Below are positions 9,553 to 18,402 of a stretch of 64,000 bases of DNA, one piece after another. A program made the position numbers and the translations under genes. Within the stretch, counting starts at the first letter, position 1, and every line of letters begins with the position of its first letter. The notes beneath the pieces were generated by a model. The model worked only from the letters and a program-made list of their open reading frames with translations. It was not told the origin of the DNA and did no database searches. The DNA lies in the NCBI GenBank assembly GCA_036559705.1, contig DATBSP010000113.1:16423-80422 (forward strand). Reading direction: 5' to 3'. Source of the DNA: Hyphomicrobium_A sp036559705. Lineage in GTDB: Bacteria > Pseudomonadota > Alphaproteobacteria > Rhizobiales > Hyphomicrobiaceae.

Positions 9553-9794
9553 CGCTTGTCCGAATGCTCGCGCCGCGCAAGCTGTTTCTCGGCCAGCGGG
9601 CGCGCTGTTTGCGCGCGCGTCGCCGCGCCGCGCGCTTGTCGCATTTGATCAACACTGCGCGAACTACGTTCGCCGGATATGTGCTTTTCTGAGATCGCGT
9701 CTGTCGCGATGCATATAGTCATGTTACCTTCATGAAAGTGGCGTTCAGCGGCTCAGCTCGACGTCGCGAAGGCCAACACAAATAATGAATCGCG

Positions 9795-11546
9795 ATGTTC
9801 CCTGGTCTGCCAACAGCGTCCCTGACTCTAACAAATCTCTTCTCCTCCCCCTTCCACTTTTCCGTGCCCTGTTACCAGAGGCCGTATTCGTGGACCACAT
9901 CGGAAGCCGGCCAGCTCCTCGAGGATATCCTCGCCGCCGCTGGAATTGGCGGTGGGATGGGCGCCGAAGAGCCCGACTACTTTTTGGGGACGATTCTGCT
10001 CCTTGACGGCGCGGGCGGTGATCTCCCGAAGGCGCGCGAGCGCGAGCCGCGACTGTTCGAGATCATCGACGGCCAACAGCGGCTCGTGACCTTGGCGATG
10101 ATCGCCGCCGTCCTGCGCGACCTTGGTACCGAGCGCTGGCGCTGGGGCTCGCGCCACCGCCTCGATCTGCTCATTGTCGCGGACGCCGTCGCCACCAAGC
10201 AGCACGGTGTGAAGTTCCGTGTCGAGGTGAGTGCGCGCGAGCAGAAGTTCCTCGAAAACTATGTGCAAGTGCGCGGCGGTTGCGCGGGAACCCCCGACGA
10301 GGAGACGGCGAGTGAGGCCGAGGAGCGCCTGTTGAAGGTGCGCGATCATTTCATCCGCGAGCTGTCACTGCTCGACGAGACGGATCGCCGGCGGCTGGCC
10401 GACTATCTTTGCGACCAATGCCATTTCGTCGTCGTGCTGACGCGCGACATCGACCGAGCGCACCGTCTGTTCACTGTGCTCAATGAGCGCGGCCGAGCAC
10501 TTCAGCGCAACGACATCCTCAAGGCGGAACTGCTCAAGAGCATACCGGAAGGCCGAGTGCCAGCGGCACTCGAGAAGTGGAACAGTGCCGCGCAACTACT
10601 CGGCGCGAAATTCGAAACGTTCTTCAGCCATGTGTTCAGCATCTATGGCCGCGGCGACACGAAGATCATCGCCGGTGTTCGCCGTACCATTCGCGAAACG
10701 GGCGGAGCAGAGGCGTTCCTCAATGATGTCGTCGGGCCGCTGTCCAAGGCTTACGACACGGTGCTGCGCGCCGCCGACGTCAATCGCAACCTCGATCCGG
10801 ATGCGCGCCGCTATCTTGTCTATCTCGGCCGCTTGCCGGAGGGCGACTGGGCGCCGGCGGCGATCCTGGCCGTGCATCAATACGCCGACGATCCCAAGCG
10901 TGCGACGCTGCTGCTGCGGGAGATCGACCGCCTTGTGCACCTACTGCGCGTGCTTTGTCTCGGCACAGGCAAGCGTGTGCGCCGCCTCGGCAATGTGGTG
11001 CAATTGATCAAATCGGGCACGCCGGTGAGAGCGGGCGAAGGTCCATTTCAGCTGACTCGCGATGAAGTGCGCAATATCGGTTACCACCTGCGCACGATGT
11101 ACCGGCGCGATGCGCAGGTGTGCAAGCAGCTGCTCTTGCGCCTCAACGATGAGCTGACGCGCAGCACGACGGTGCTCGACCCAAAGGACTACAGCGTCGA
11201 GCATGTACTCCCACAGCGTCCTGGGGCGACGAGCGAGTGGCGTCGCTGGTTTGCCGACGCCGAGGAGCGCGAGGCGTGCACCGAGAGCCTCGGCAATCTC
11301 GTTGCCGTGTCGCAGAAGCAGAACGACCGGGCACGCAACCAAGAATTTTCGCGCAAGCGCGAGATCTATCGCGGCACGGACGACGATCCCCCCGTCCTGG
11401 CAATAACGCGCGACGTTGTCGAGGCCAACGTTTGGCGCGCCCTCGAGGTCCGCGCCCGTGAAGCCAAGCTGCTCGGCCTGATGCACGACATCTGGGGCAT
11501 CGACGTCTCGGGCATGCTGGGCGGGGCACGCAGCGACGTCGCCTAG
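9795..11546 (+). CDS. DUF262/DUF1524 protein, GmrSD-like putative defence nuclease
   Basis: This 583-residue protein has the two hallmark domains of GmrSD-type proteins. The N-terminal DUF262 (ParB/Srx-like NTPase) carries VPCYQRPYSW at about residues 24-33 and IDGQQRLVTL at about 91-100. The C-terminal DUF1524 His-Me-type nuclease carries EHVLPQRP near residue 468, then conserved Asn positions (LGNLVAVSQKQND). GmrSD of E. coli cleaves glucosylated hydroxymethylcytosine DNA, and related proteins occur in other defence systems. It stands alone here with no methylase or ATPase partner. The start is uncertain: ATG 9795 lies 22 bases from the only AAGG, and another ATG at 9785 is out of frame. 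Confidence 0.85.
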   Translation: MFPGLPTASLTLTNLFSSPFHFSVPCYQRPYSWTTSEAGQLLEDILAAAGIGGGMGAEEPDYFLGTILLLDGAGGDLPKAREREPRLFEIIDGQQRLVTLAMIAAVLRDLGTERWRWGSRHRLDLLIVADAVATKQHGVKFRVEVSAREQKFLENYVQVRGGCAGTPDEETASEAEERLLKVRDHFIRELSLLDETDRRRLADYLCDQCHFVVVLTRDIDRAHRLFTVLNERGRALQRNDILKAELLKSIPEGRVPAALEKWNSAAQLLGAKFETFFSHVFSIYGRGDTKIIAGVRRTIRETGGAEAFLNDVVGPLSKAYDTVLRAADVNRNLDPDARRYLVYLGRLPEGDWAPAAILAVHQYADDPKRATLLLREIDRLVHLLRVLCLGTGKRVRRLGNVVQLIKSGTPVRAGEGPFQLTRDEVRNIGYHLRTMYRRDAQVCKQLLLRLNDELTRSTTVLDPKDYSVEHVLPQRPGATSEWRRWFADAEEREACTESLGNLVAVSQKQNDRARNQEFSRKREIYRGTDDDPPVLAITRDVVEANVWRALEVRAREAKLLGLMHDIWGIDVSGMLGGARSDVA

Positions 11547-11562
11547 CGACCGGCGGACGCGC

Positions 11563-13215
11563 TCAAGCCGCCTTGGTCAGTTCGCCGTTCAATGCCTTGT
11601 CGATGAGAGTGCGCGTCTCCTTGACGCCATAGAGCTCGATGAAGCTGCCGAAACGCGGCCCCTTCGCCTCGCCCAGCAGCACCTCGTAGATGGCGTTGAA
11701 CCAGGCGTTGGAAACGCCCGGCCGTTCCGCTGTCGCACTCTTGGCGTTGGGATCCTGATAGCGCGGAATAGAGCGCCCGACGTCATAGATCAGCCCCTGC
11801 AGATCCTCGGCCGTGGCGCCAGGCGGCGCACTCTTCAAAGCCTCCGACAAGGCGAGCAGGGCTGCCGCCTCGACCTCGTCGGCACGGCGGTACTTCTTGT
11901 TCGGCTTTACGAAATCCGCGTAGTAGCGAACCGCGTATCCAGCCAATTGTTCGAGCAGCGGATGCGTCTGTGGGCTGACGCCCTTCACATGGCGGCGAAT
12001 GAAGCCCCACAGCACGTCCTTGTCCTCGGCGTTCGAGGCAGCGACGAGGTTGAGCATCAGCGCGAAGGTCAGCGGCATGTCGGCGGCTGGCGGATGACCT
12101 GAGTGGACGTGCCAGACGGCATTGTCGAGCTTGGCCTTGTCGTCCTGGCGCGCATAGGCGGCGAGCAACTGAATGTACTCATCGACGGCGCGCGGGATCA
12201 CGTCGAAGTACAGGCGCTTCGCCGACTTCGGCTTCTGGAACATGAACAGCGACAGGCTCTCGGGGCTCGCATAGCGCAGCCACTCGTCGATAGTCAGCCC
12301 GTTGCCCTTCGACTTGGAGATCTTCTCGCCCTTGTCGTCGAGAAACAGCTCGTAGTTGAAGCCTTCCGGCGGCGTGCCGCCGAGCGCCTTGCAGATGCGC
12401 GAGGAAAGCGTGACGGACTCGATGAGATCCTTGCCCGCCATCTCGTAGTCGACGCCGAGCGCCGTCCAGCGCAGCGCCCAGTCCGCCTTCCACTGGCACT
12501 TTACGGCGCCGCCGGTGACGGATGTCTCGACCGTCTTGCCAGTATCAGGATCGACGTAGACGATCGTCCCCTTCTTCGGATGCCGTTCGATCATCGGCAC
12601 CTGCAGCACGCGCCCGGAGGTCGGTGACACGGGTAGGAACGGCGAGTAGGTTGCGCGCCGTTCGGGCCCGAGCGTGGGCAGGATGATGTCCATGACTTTG
12701 TCGTAGGCCTTGAGCATCTTCAGCAACGTCTCGTCGAAGCGCCCCGACCGGTAGGCTTCGGTTGCCGACATGAACTCGTAGGCGAAGTCGAAGCGATCGA
12801 GGAAGGCACGCAGCATCGCGTTGTTGTGGTGTGCGAAACTGTCGAACTTGCCGAACGGGTCGGGCACGGCAGTCAGCGGCTTGTCGAGCGCCGCGTGCAG
12901 CATTTCCTGATTGGGAACGTTGGACGGTACCTTGCGTAACCCGTCCATGTCGTCTGAGAAGCAGAGAAGACGCGTATTCCAGCGCCCCTCGGTGAGCAGC
13001 TCGAAGGCGTGGCGCACCATGCTGGTGCGCGCCACTTCGCCGAAGGTGCCAATGTGCGGCAACCCCGATGGGCCGTAGCCTGTCTCGAAGATCACCGTCT
13101 TCTCGGCGCCTCCTTTCAGCTTCTCGAGGCGTGCGATGAGGCGGCGGGCCTCCTCGAAGGGCCAGGACTTGGCGTCGGCGAGTGCGGACGAGGCGGCAGC
13201 GTCGGGTGGCGACAT
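11563..13215 (-). CDS. lysK: Lysyl-tRNA synthetase, class I
   Basis: The 550-residue enzyme charges tRNA-Lys. It has class I synthetase motifs: a HIGH-type sequence, PHIGTFGE, near residue 55 and a KMSKS-type KISKSKGNG near residue 300. This distinguishes it from the unrelated class II LysRS of most bacteria; class I LysRS is common in Alphaproteobacteria. It is intact to the expected length with an Ala-rich C terminus. It converges on the DUF262 gene with 16 bases between, and is divergent from the TerB gene. No second LysRS is seen in the window. Confidence 0.95.
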   Translation of the reverse strand: MSPPDAAASSALADAKSWPFEEARRLIARLEKLKGGAEKTVIFETGYGPSGLPHIGTFGEVARTSMVRHAFELLTEGRWNTRLLCFSDDMDGLRKVPSNVPNQEMLHAALDKPLTAVPDPFGKFDSFAHHNNAMLRAFLDRFDFAYEFMSATEAYRSGRFDETLLKMLKAYDKVMDIILPTLGPERRATYSPFLPVSPTSGRVLQVPMIERHPKKGTIVYVDPDTGKTVETSVTGGAVKCQWKADWALRWTALGVDYEMAGKDLIESVTLSSRICKALGGTPPEGFNYELFLDDKGEKISKSKGNGLTIDEWLRYASPESLSLFMFQKPKSAKRLYFDVIPRAVDEYIQLLAAYARQDDKAKLDNAVWHVHSGHPPAADMPLTFALMLNLVAASNAEDKDVLWGFIRRHVKGVSPQTHPLLEQLAGYAVRYYADFVKPNKKYRRADEVEAAALLALSEALKSAPPGATAEDLQGLIYDVGRSIPRYQDPNAKSATAERPGVSNAWFNAIYEVLLGEAKGPRFGSFIELYGVKETRTLIDKALNGELTKAA

Positions 13216-13378
13216 AGATCGGCAGCTTCTGGGGTTGGGGCGAAATGGCCGGACGGTGGTAGTGGAACGCGGGGAACCCTATGTTCCCGCCGGCGCCTAC
13301 GTCAACGCCGTTGCTTGCAGCCGACGCCGATGACGCGGCATAGGCCGTTTGGTACGACGAACCGGGAGATGATCTCAC

Positions 13379-13810
13379 GTGCGAGCCGAAAACAAGGTGA
13401 AGGCGCAGCTCTCGCCGCAGGAAGCGCTCATCTATGCAATGGTGACCGTGGCCGCCGCCGACCGGACAATATCCGAGCACGAGCTGGCGCGCATCAATAC
13501 GATGGTGCGTGAGCTGCCGGCATTCCGTGGTCTCGAGGAGACCTGGCTCAGCCGCGAGGCGCAGAACTGCGGAAAGATCCTCAGCAAGCCCGGCGGAGTA
13601 AATAGCGTCGTGAGCATGGTCGTCGAGGCGCTCCCGCCCGGCCTGCGCGAGACAGCCTATGCGCTAGCAGCAGAGGTGGCGGCGAGCGATCTAGCCATCA
13701 AAGACGACGAGCGAGATTTCCTCGCGCTGCTGGCTGAAGGACTAGGGATTGACCCGCTCGTGCGCGCGGCGCTGGAACGTGGCGCACACGCCCGCCACCG
13801 GCCTGTGTAG
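13379..13810 (+). CDS. TerB family protein
   Basis: This 143-residue helical protein has the TerB/DjlA-like fold signature. The N-terminal LSPQEALIYAMVTVAAADRTISEHEL contains the acidic ADRTI-type metal site, and a second copy occurs at SDLAIKDDERDFL. The start is GTG, with a GGGAGA ribosome site 11 bases upstream. TerB domains bind metal and occur in tellurite-resistance and stress proteins, but no other ter gene is nearby, so a tellurite function is not supported. The downstream 13.8-15.0 kb region holds a damaged GGDEF-EAL gene on the same strand. Confidence 0.8.
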   Translation: MRAENKVKAQLSPQEALIYAMVTVAAADRTISEHELARINTMVRELPAFRGLEETWLSREAQNCGKILSKPGGVNSVVSMVVEALPPGLRETAYALAAEVAASDLAIKDDERDFLALLAEGLGIDPLVRAALERGAHARHRPV

Positions 13811-13822
13811 CACCCTGCAACG

Positions 13823-15013
13823 ATGGAGGATCGCTCCGTCGTGCACTGCGCGCGCCATCACGACAGTTTGATAATTGCTGCGTCGCACGCGCTCCCTCCA
13901 TGGAGGCTCGCAAACAATCGAAGTGATTTCGTAACCCATTCGCGGTGGCGCGCATCGGCGGCGACGAATTTGCACTCGTTCAGGTGGGCGATTTCAAGGA
14001 CGAGGACTTGCTCCGCCCGCGCTCGCCAAATCATCGATCTCATCGGCCAGCCCTACCTAACATGTGGTCACCGCCTGGAGCTTGGCGCCAGCGTCGGAAT
14101 CGCGCTCGGCCCCGAAGATGGTAACACCGCCGACGAGCTCATTCAGGACGCTGCGCTCGCCATGCGACGCGTGAAGGAGTTAGGGCAAGGATCCTATATC
14201 TTCTACGAGAAGGAGCTTAATGCACGCATGCAGGCGCGCCGGCGCGCCGAGGCAGAGTTGCGTGATGCCCTCCTTCGCGAGCAGTTCGAGCTCTACTTTC
14301 AGCCCGTTATCGACTTGCAGTGCTTAGTGGTACAGGGCGCCGAGGCGCTGCTGCGCTGGCATTACCCCGAGCGCGGCATGACCTCGCCATCGGAGTTCAT
14401 TCCCCTGGCGGAGGAATGCGGGGTTATCGAGCAGCTCGGCGCTTGGGTGATCCGCAATGCATGCCTCGCCGCCGCCAAATGGCCGGGCAACCTCACCGTC
14501 GCGGTAAATCTGTCTCCTTTACAGGTCGATAATCCGGGGCTTGTGCGCGTCGTCGCCGCAGCGCTCGCCGAGACCGGCCTCGACCCCTCGCGCCTCGAGC
14601 TCGAGATCACCGAGTCCGTTCTTTTGCATGACAGTGCAGTCAACATCGCCGTCCTCGATGAGCTGAGCGACCTCGGCGTTTCGATCGCGCTCGACGACTT
14701 CGGCACCGGCTACTCCTCGCTCAGCTATTTGCACCGCTTCTCGTTCGACCGCATTAAGATCGATCACTCTTTCATTCGCGACATCACCCGTAACGACGGC
14801 TCGCTGAAGATCGTGCGAGCGATCGTCATGCTGGCGCACAGCCTTGGTCTCGCGATCACTGCCGAGGGTGTGGAAACCGACGAGCAGCTTGCTGCCGTTC
14901 GGGGTGAGGGATGCGACGCCGTGCAGGGCTACTACACCGGTGAGCCCGCACCGATTGCCGTCTTCCTCGATCGGGTGGGAGTTCCCGGCACACAGCGCGT
15001 TTCGGCTGCTTGA
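13823..15013 (+). pseudogene. EAL domain protein with truncated, frameshifted GGDEF half
   Basis: A complete EAL cyclic-di-GMP phosphodiesterase domain is readable from about 14250: AEALLRWHYPE (the EAL motif), NLSPLQ, ELEITESV, LDDFGTGYSSLSYL, KIDHSF and AEGVETDEQ, all catalytic positions present. Upstream, only the second half of a GGDEF domain remains. VARIGGDEFALVQ is encoded at 13945-13980 in a different frame, and the EAL frame is entered near 14006-14016 (ARQIIDLIGQPY). The first half of GGDEF is absent, and a stop lies at 13924 in the GGDEF frame. Translation from 13823 gives non-family sequence for ~65 residues. An internal start could still make an EAL protein. A remnant is more likely than a functional dual-domain enzyme. 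Confidence 0.75.
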
Positions 15014-15125
15014 GCTAGCACAAAATCCCTCGCACTTCCGCCACCCAATGGTTACATTGTTGCACTTCGCCGCCCTATGGGGCACCAACAAATGTGGGCC
15101 GGTGAACCCGTTCTGGGAGAAAACA

Positions 15126-15677
15126 ATGAGACTGCCGATCACCCTATTCCTGCTGTCCGCTGCATTTGTTCCGCTCGCGGGAGGCGCCAATGCTGCCAGC
15201 CTCACGTCGGGCAAGAAGCTCGAGGTGAGGGTCGACGAGGCCAAGGTCGAGGAAGAGAAGACGGCCCTGTGGGGCCAGTTCGGCGGCTGGTGTGCAATTG
15301 CCGAATGGCATCCAGCGGTGAAGACGTGCGAGGAGTCGAAGGATGGCGATGTCGAATATCGCACGCTGACGCTGCAGGACGGCGGCAAGATCAAAGAGAA
15401 GCTGCTCGAGAAATCGGGTGCCAGCTACCGCTACGCCATCATCGAGAGCCCGCTGCCGGTGAAGAACTACGAGGCGCAGTTCACCGTGACGCCCGATGAC
15501 GACGACCTCGATGAGGTCAACATCGTGTGGGCTGCCACCTACGACGCGGCCGATGGCAAGGAAGACGCCGATGCCCGCAAGACCATCGATGGAATATTCA
15601 AGGACGGCATCGAAAGCATCAAAGGCAAGCTGGGCGACAAGGTCGTCGACAAGAAAAAGAAGAAGGATAACGACTGA
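15126..15677 (+). CDS. Secreted SRPBCC-like / polyketide-cyclase-fold protein
   Basis: The frame is open further upstream, but the ATG at 15126 is chosen. It follows a GGGAGA site at 15114-15119 and begins a good signal peptide (MRLPITLFLLSAAFVPLAGG, cleavage after ANA). The 183-residue product has FGGWCAIAEWHPAVKTC, typical of SRPBCC/MxaD-like proteins (W..FG...W.P.V..C). A lysine-rich tail of alternating Lys and Asp ends the protein. Such periplasmic proteins bind small hydrophobic ligands, but the ligand here is unknown. It converges with the alpha/beta hydrolase gene. Confidence 0.72.
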   Translation: MRLPITLFLLSAAFVPLAGGANAASLTSGKKLEVRVDEAKVEEEKTALWGQFGGWCAIAEWHPAVKTCEESKDGDVEYRTLTLQDGGKIKEKLLEKSGASYRYAIIESPLPVKNYEAQFTVTPDDDDLDEVNIVWAATYDAADGKEDADARKTIDGIFKDGIESIKGKLGDKVVDKKKKKDND

Positions 15678-15680
15678 GGT

Positions 15681-16331
15681 CTACCGCTCGCCGACGTCGC
15701 CCGCGAACGCGGCGATGGCGTCGGCCGCAAGCGCGAGGTTACTGGCGCGCGTGAAGCCGCTGCCGCCGCGTGGCCCGAGATCGTGGTCGCCATCGCCCGC
15801 CCACTCGATCTTGATATCCGGCGACAGCCGATAGCTCTCGACCTCTACGCGCGACCCGAAGGGATCACGCTCGCCCTGCGCGATCAGGGTCGGACAGGCG
15901 AGCTTTTCGAGATGCGCCGTGCGAAGGTTTTCGGGCTTGTCCGGGGGGTGGAACGGATAGCCGAGGCATATCAGCCCGGCGATGCGGCCGGCCGAGAACA
16001 GCTCGCCGGCGGCGAGACTGGCGACACGACCGCCTAGCGACTTGCCGCCGATGAGCAGCTTCTGCCGGCTCGCTCCCTGAGACCGCAACTCCTCGACCGC
16101 GCGCTTGTACTCGGGAACGAGCAACTCCGCCCGTGGCGGTGGCCGACGCTTCCCTGCCTCCCGTCGCGCCGCCATATAGTCAAACTCGAATCGCGATACT
16201 TGCAGACAACGCTCGGTCAGTAAGCGCGTCATCGTTTCGAGAAACGGGCTGGTCATCGCCGCCCCGGCGCCGTGCGCCAAAAGGATGTGGGCCGAGGCAT
16301 CGGCCGGCCCGGCGGTGAGAAACTGTGTCAT
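15681..16331 (-). CDS. Alpha/beta hydrolase, KANL3/Tex30 (dienelactone-like) family
   Basis: The 216-residue cytosolic hydrolase has an N-terminal AHGAGAAMTSPF oxyanion segment and the nucleophile elbow GGKSLGGRVAS (Ser in G-K-S-L-G). CPTLIAQGERDPFG carries the acid residue, and GDGDHDLGPR carries the catalytic histidine. These match the KANL3/Tex30-type alpha/beta hydrolases, a widely conserved family without a settled substrate. It has no evident operon partner: mepA is divergent on the other side, and the SRPBCC-like gene converges with only three bases between stops. Confidence 0.82.
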   Translation of the reverse strand: MTQFLTAGPADASAHILLAHGAGAAMTSPFLETMTRLLTERCLQVSRFEFDYMAARREAGKRRPPPRAELLVPEYKRAVEELRSQGASRQKLLIGGKSLGGRVASLAAGELFSAGRIAGLICLGYPFHPPDKPENLRTAHLEKLACPTLIAQGERDPFGSRVEVESYRLSPDIKIEWAGDGDHDLGPRGGSGFTRASNLALAADAIAAFAGDVGER

Positions 16332-16440
16332 GAGTCAGCGGCTTCGCGGTAGTCTTGAGCGTTAACTTCGCAGCTGCAGCCGAAGGTCGTTTTTTGGCCG
16401 TACCGGCTTAGTATGGCCTGAACATTGCTTTGGGGGAGCT

Positions 16441-17604
16441 ATGCAACGCACCCATATTCTTAGTCTCATCGGATTGCTTTTGGCGATCCCGCAGGCCGCC
16501 ACAGCCGCCGACCCGCAGCAGACCGCGAACCCCGCGGTTAAGATTCCCGCGCCGGTCGAAGTGCAGCGCCAGCCTGCGCCAGTTGCGACCGCGGCGCCGA
16601 CACCCGCGCCCGAGCAGAAGGCTGCCACGCCGAACGCCAAGGGCAAGAAGGGCGCAGACAAGAAAGCCGCCGATACGAAGGAAAAGAAGCCGAAAGTTCT
16701 GGCGCGCGATTTGTTTAGCAAGAAGCCGACCGCGGCAGCGCTCGCTCCCCGCGCGCTCGGCTGGTACTCCAAGGGCTGTCTCTCGGGCGGCGTTCACCTC
16801 GCTGATACTGGTCCAGACTGGCAGGCGATGCGGCTGTCGCGCAATCGCGCCTGGGGCCATCCCAAGCTGATCAAGCTGTTGAAGCACTTCGCTGCTGAAT
16901 CGCGCCAGGACGGCTGGACGGGTCTGTTGGTCGGCGACATCTCGCAGCCGCGCGGCGGCCCGATGCTGACCGGTCACGCCAGTCATCAGGTTGGTCTCGA
17001 CGCTGACATCTGGCTGACGCCGATGCCCAATCGCGTCCTGTCGCGGCAGGAGCGCGAGGAGATCCAGGCGACCTCGATGCTCGACAAGACGAGCCTCGCG
17101 GTCGACCCCAAGTTATTCACGCCGGCACACGTCGCGATCATTAAGCGCGCCGCATCCTATCCGGCCGTCGAGCGCGTGTTCGTCAACCCTGCGATCAAGA
17201 AGGCGCTGTGCCAGGCGGCCGGCAAGGATCGCGCGTGGCTCGGCAAGGTGAGGCCTATCTGGGGGCACAACTACCACTTTCACATTCGAATTGGCTGCCC
17301 CAACGGCGGCTGCCAGACGCAACCGCCCGTCGGCGGCGACGACGGCTGCGGCAAGGAAGTTGACAACTGGCTGAAGACGATCGAGGCGTCGTTGAAGAAG
17401 CCTCAGCCGAAGCCCGGCGAGAAGGTGATACCGGACAGCGAGCGCCGGCAGGTCACCATGGAACAGCTGCCGGCGGAGTGCAAAATCGTGCTCAACAGCC
17501 CCGGCACCCAGCCCGATACCGGCGACGAGGTCGCCTCGACTCCGGCACCGGCTGCGGCCTCGCCCGCACCGCAGACGATGCCGGCCGCAGCGGTTGCGAA
17601 ATAG
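16441..17604 (+). CDS. mepA: Penicillin-insensitive murein endopeptidase
   Basis: This 387-residue periplasmic peptidase M74 cleaves D-Ala-mDAP cross-links in peptidoglycan. It has a signal peptide (residues 1-21), a Pro/Ala/Lys-rich linker to about residue 90, then the catalytic domain. Zinc motifs are GHASHQVGLDADIWL near residue 178 (HxxGxxxD) and HNYHFHIRIGCP near residue 278. A Cys-rich segment (CPNGGCQ, DDGCG) follows, as in MepA, and a Pro/Ala tail closes the protein. A GGGGGAGC ribosome site precedes the ATG. It converges with msrA, with five bases between stops. Confidence 0.93.
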   Translation: MQRTHILSLIGLLLAIPQAATAADPQQTANPAVKIPAPVEVQRQPAPVATAAPTPAPEQKAATPNAKGKKGADKKAADTKEKKPKVLARDLFSKKPTAAALAPRALGWYSKGCLSGGVHLADTGPDWQAMRLSRNRAWGHPKLIKLLKHFAAESRQDGWTGLLVGDISQPRGGPMLTGHASHQVGLDADIWLTPMPNRVLSRQEREEIQATSMLDKTSLAVDPKLFTPAHVAIIKRAASYPAVERVFVNPAIKKALCQAAGKDRAWLGKVRPIWGHNYHFHIRIGCPNGGCQTQPPVGGDDGCGKEVDNWLKTIEASLKKPQPKPGEKVIPDSERRQVTMEQLPAECKIVLNSPGTQPDTGDEVASTPAPAAASPAPQTMPAAAVAK

Positions 17605-17609
17605 AGCTT

Positions 17610-18240
17610 TTAAGCCGCCGTGACACCTGTCGGCATCGGGCACGATACGCCCGTGCCGCCGAGACCGCAGTAACCGTGCGGCACCTTTGACAGGTATTGC
17701 TGGTGATAGTCCTCCGCGAAGAAGAACTCCGGGGCCGGCACGATCTCCGTCGTGATCTGCCCGAGGCCATTTTTTGTCAGCGCCTTCTGATACTCGGCCT
17801 TCGACCCTCTGCCGCGACACGCTGGGCCTCGGTGAACGTGTAGATGCCGGAGCGATACTGCGTGCCGACGTCGTTCCCCTGGCGCATGCCTTGCGTCGGG
17901 TCGTGGCTCTCCCAGAACGTCTTCAATAGCTGCTCGTAGCTAATCTCCTTGGGATCGTAGACGACCAGCACGACCTCGTTGTGCCCGGTCTGGCCGGTGC
18001 ACACCTCCTCGTAGGTTGCGTTGGGCGTGAAGCCGCCGGCATAGACGACGGCGGTGATCCAGATGCCGGCGCCGAGGTTCCAGAACTTGCGCTCGGCGCC
18101 CCAGAAGCAGCCGATGCCGAACATCGCCTTCTCGAGCCCGGCCGGATACGGACCCTTCAGCGGGCGCGAAAAGATGTCGTGCTCAGCGGCGGTCGGGATT
18201 GGCGTCGCGCGGCCTTCAGCGCCGTCTCGGCCGTCGGCAT
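17610..18240 (-). pseudogene. msrA: Peptide methionine sulfoxide reductase A, broken by two 1-nt frameshifts
   Basis: MsrA reduces methionine-S-sulfoxide in proteins. The catalytic GCFWGAERKFW and TGQTGHNEVV segments are intact in one frame (17807-18124). The N-terminal part (MPTAETALK, from ATG at 18240) joins HDIFSRPLKGPYPAGLEKAMFG only if one C is added near 18211-18214. The C-terminal part (KAEYQKALTKNGLGQ through DYHQQYLSKVPHGYCG, with resolving-cysteine tail) is in another frame after a missing base near 17804-17808. Both lesions look like loss of one base from short GC runs, so sequencing error competes with true inactivation. The stop is at 17610. Confidence 0.85.
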
Positions 18241-18402
18241 GGATGTCTTATTCTTGTGCAATAGCACGGCTCTCCCCGGGGTTTGGATGGTGACTGGTCC
18301 TGATATAATCTCTTCGGCGCCAACCGGGCAGGGCCACTAGGCTCATGTTATTGTGATGTTATCCGAGTCGGATGGGATGTAACGTTTGAGGGGGCGTTAG
18401 CG

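Noticed and set aside
13379..13810. Tellurite resistance function for the TerB-like gene
   Set aside because: No terC, terD or terE homolog is near, and the TerB domain alone does not support tellurite resistance.
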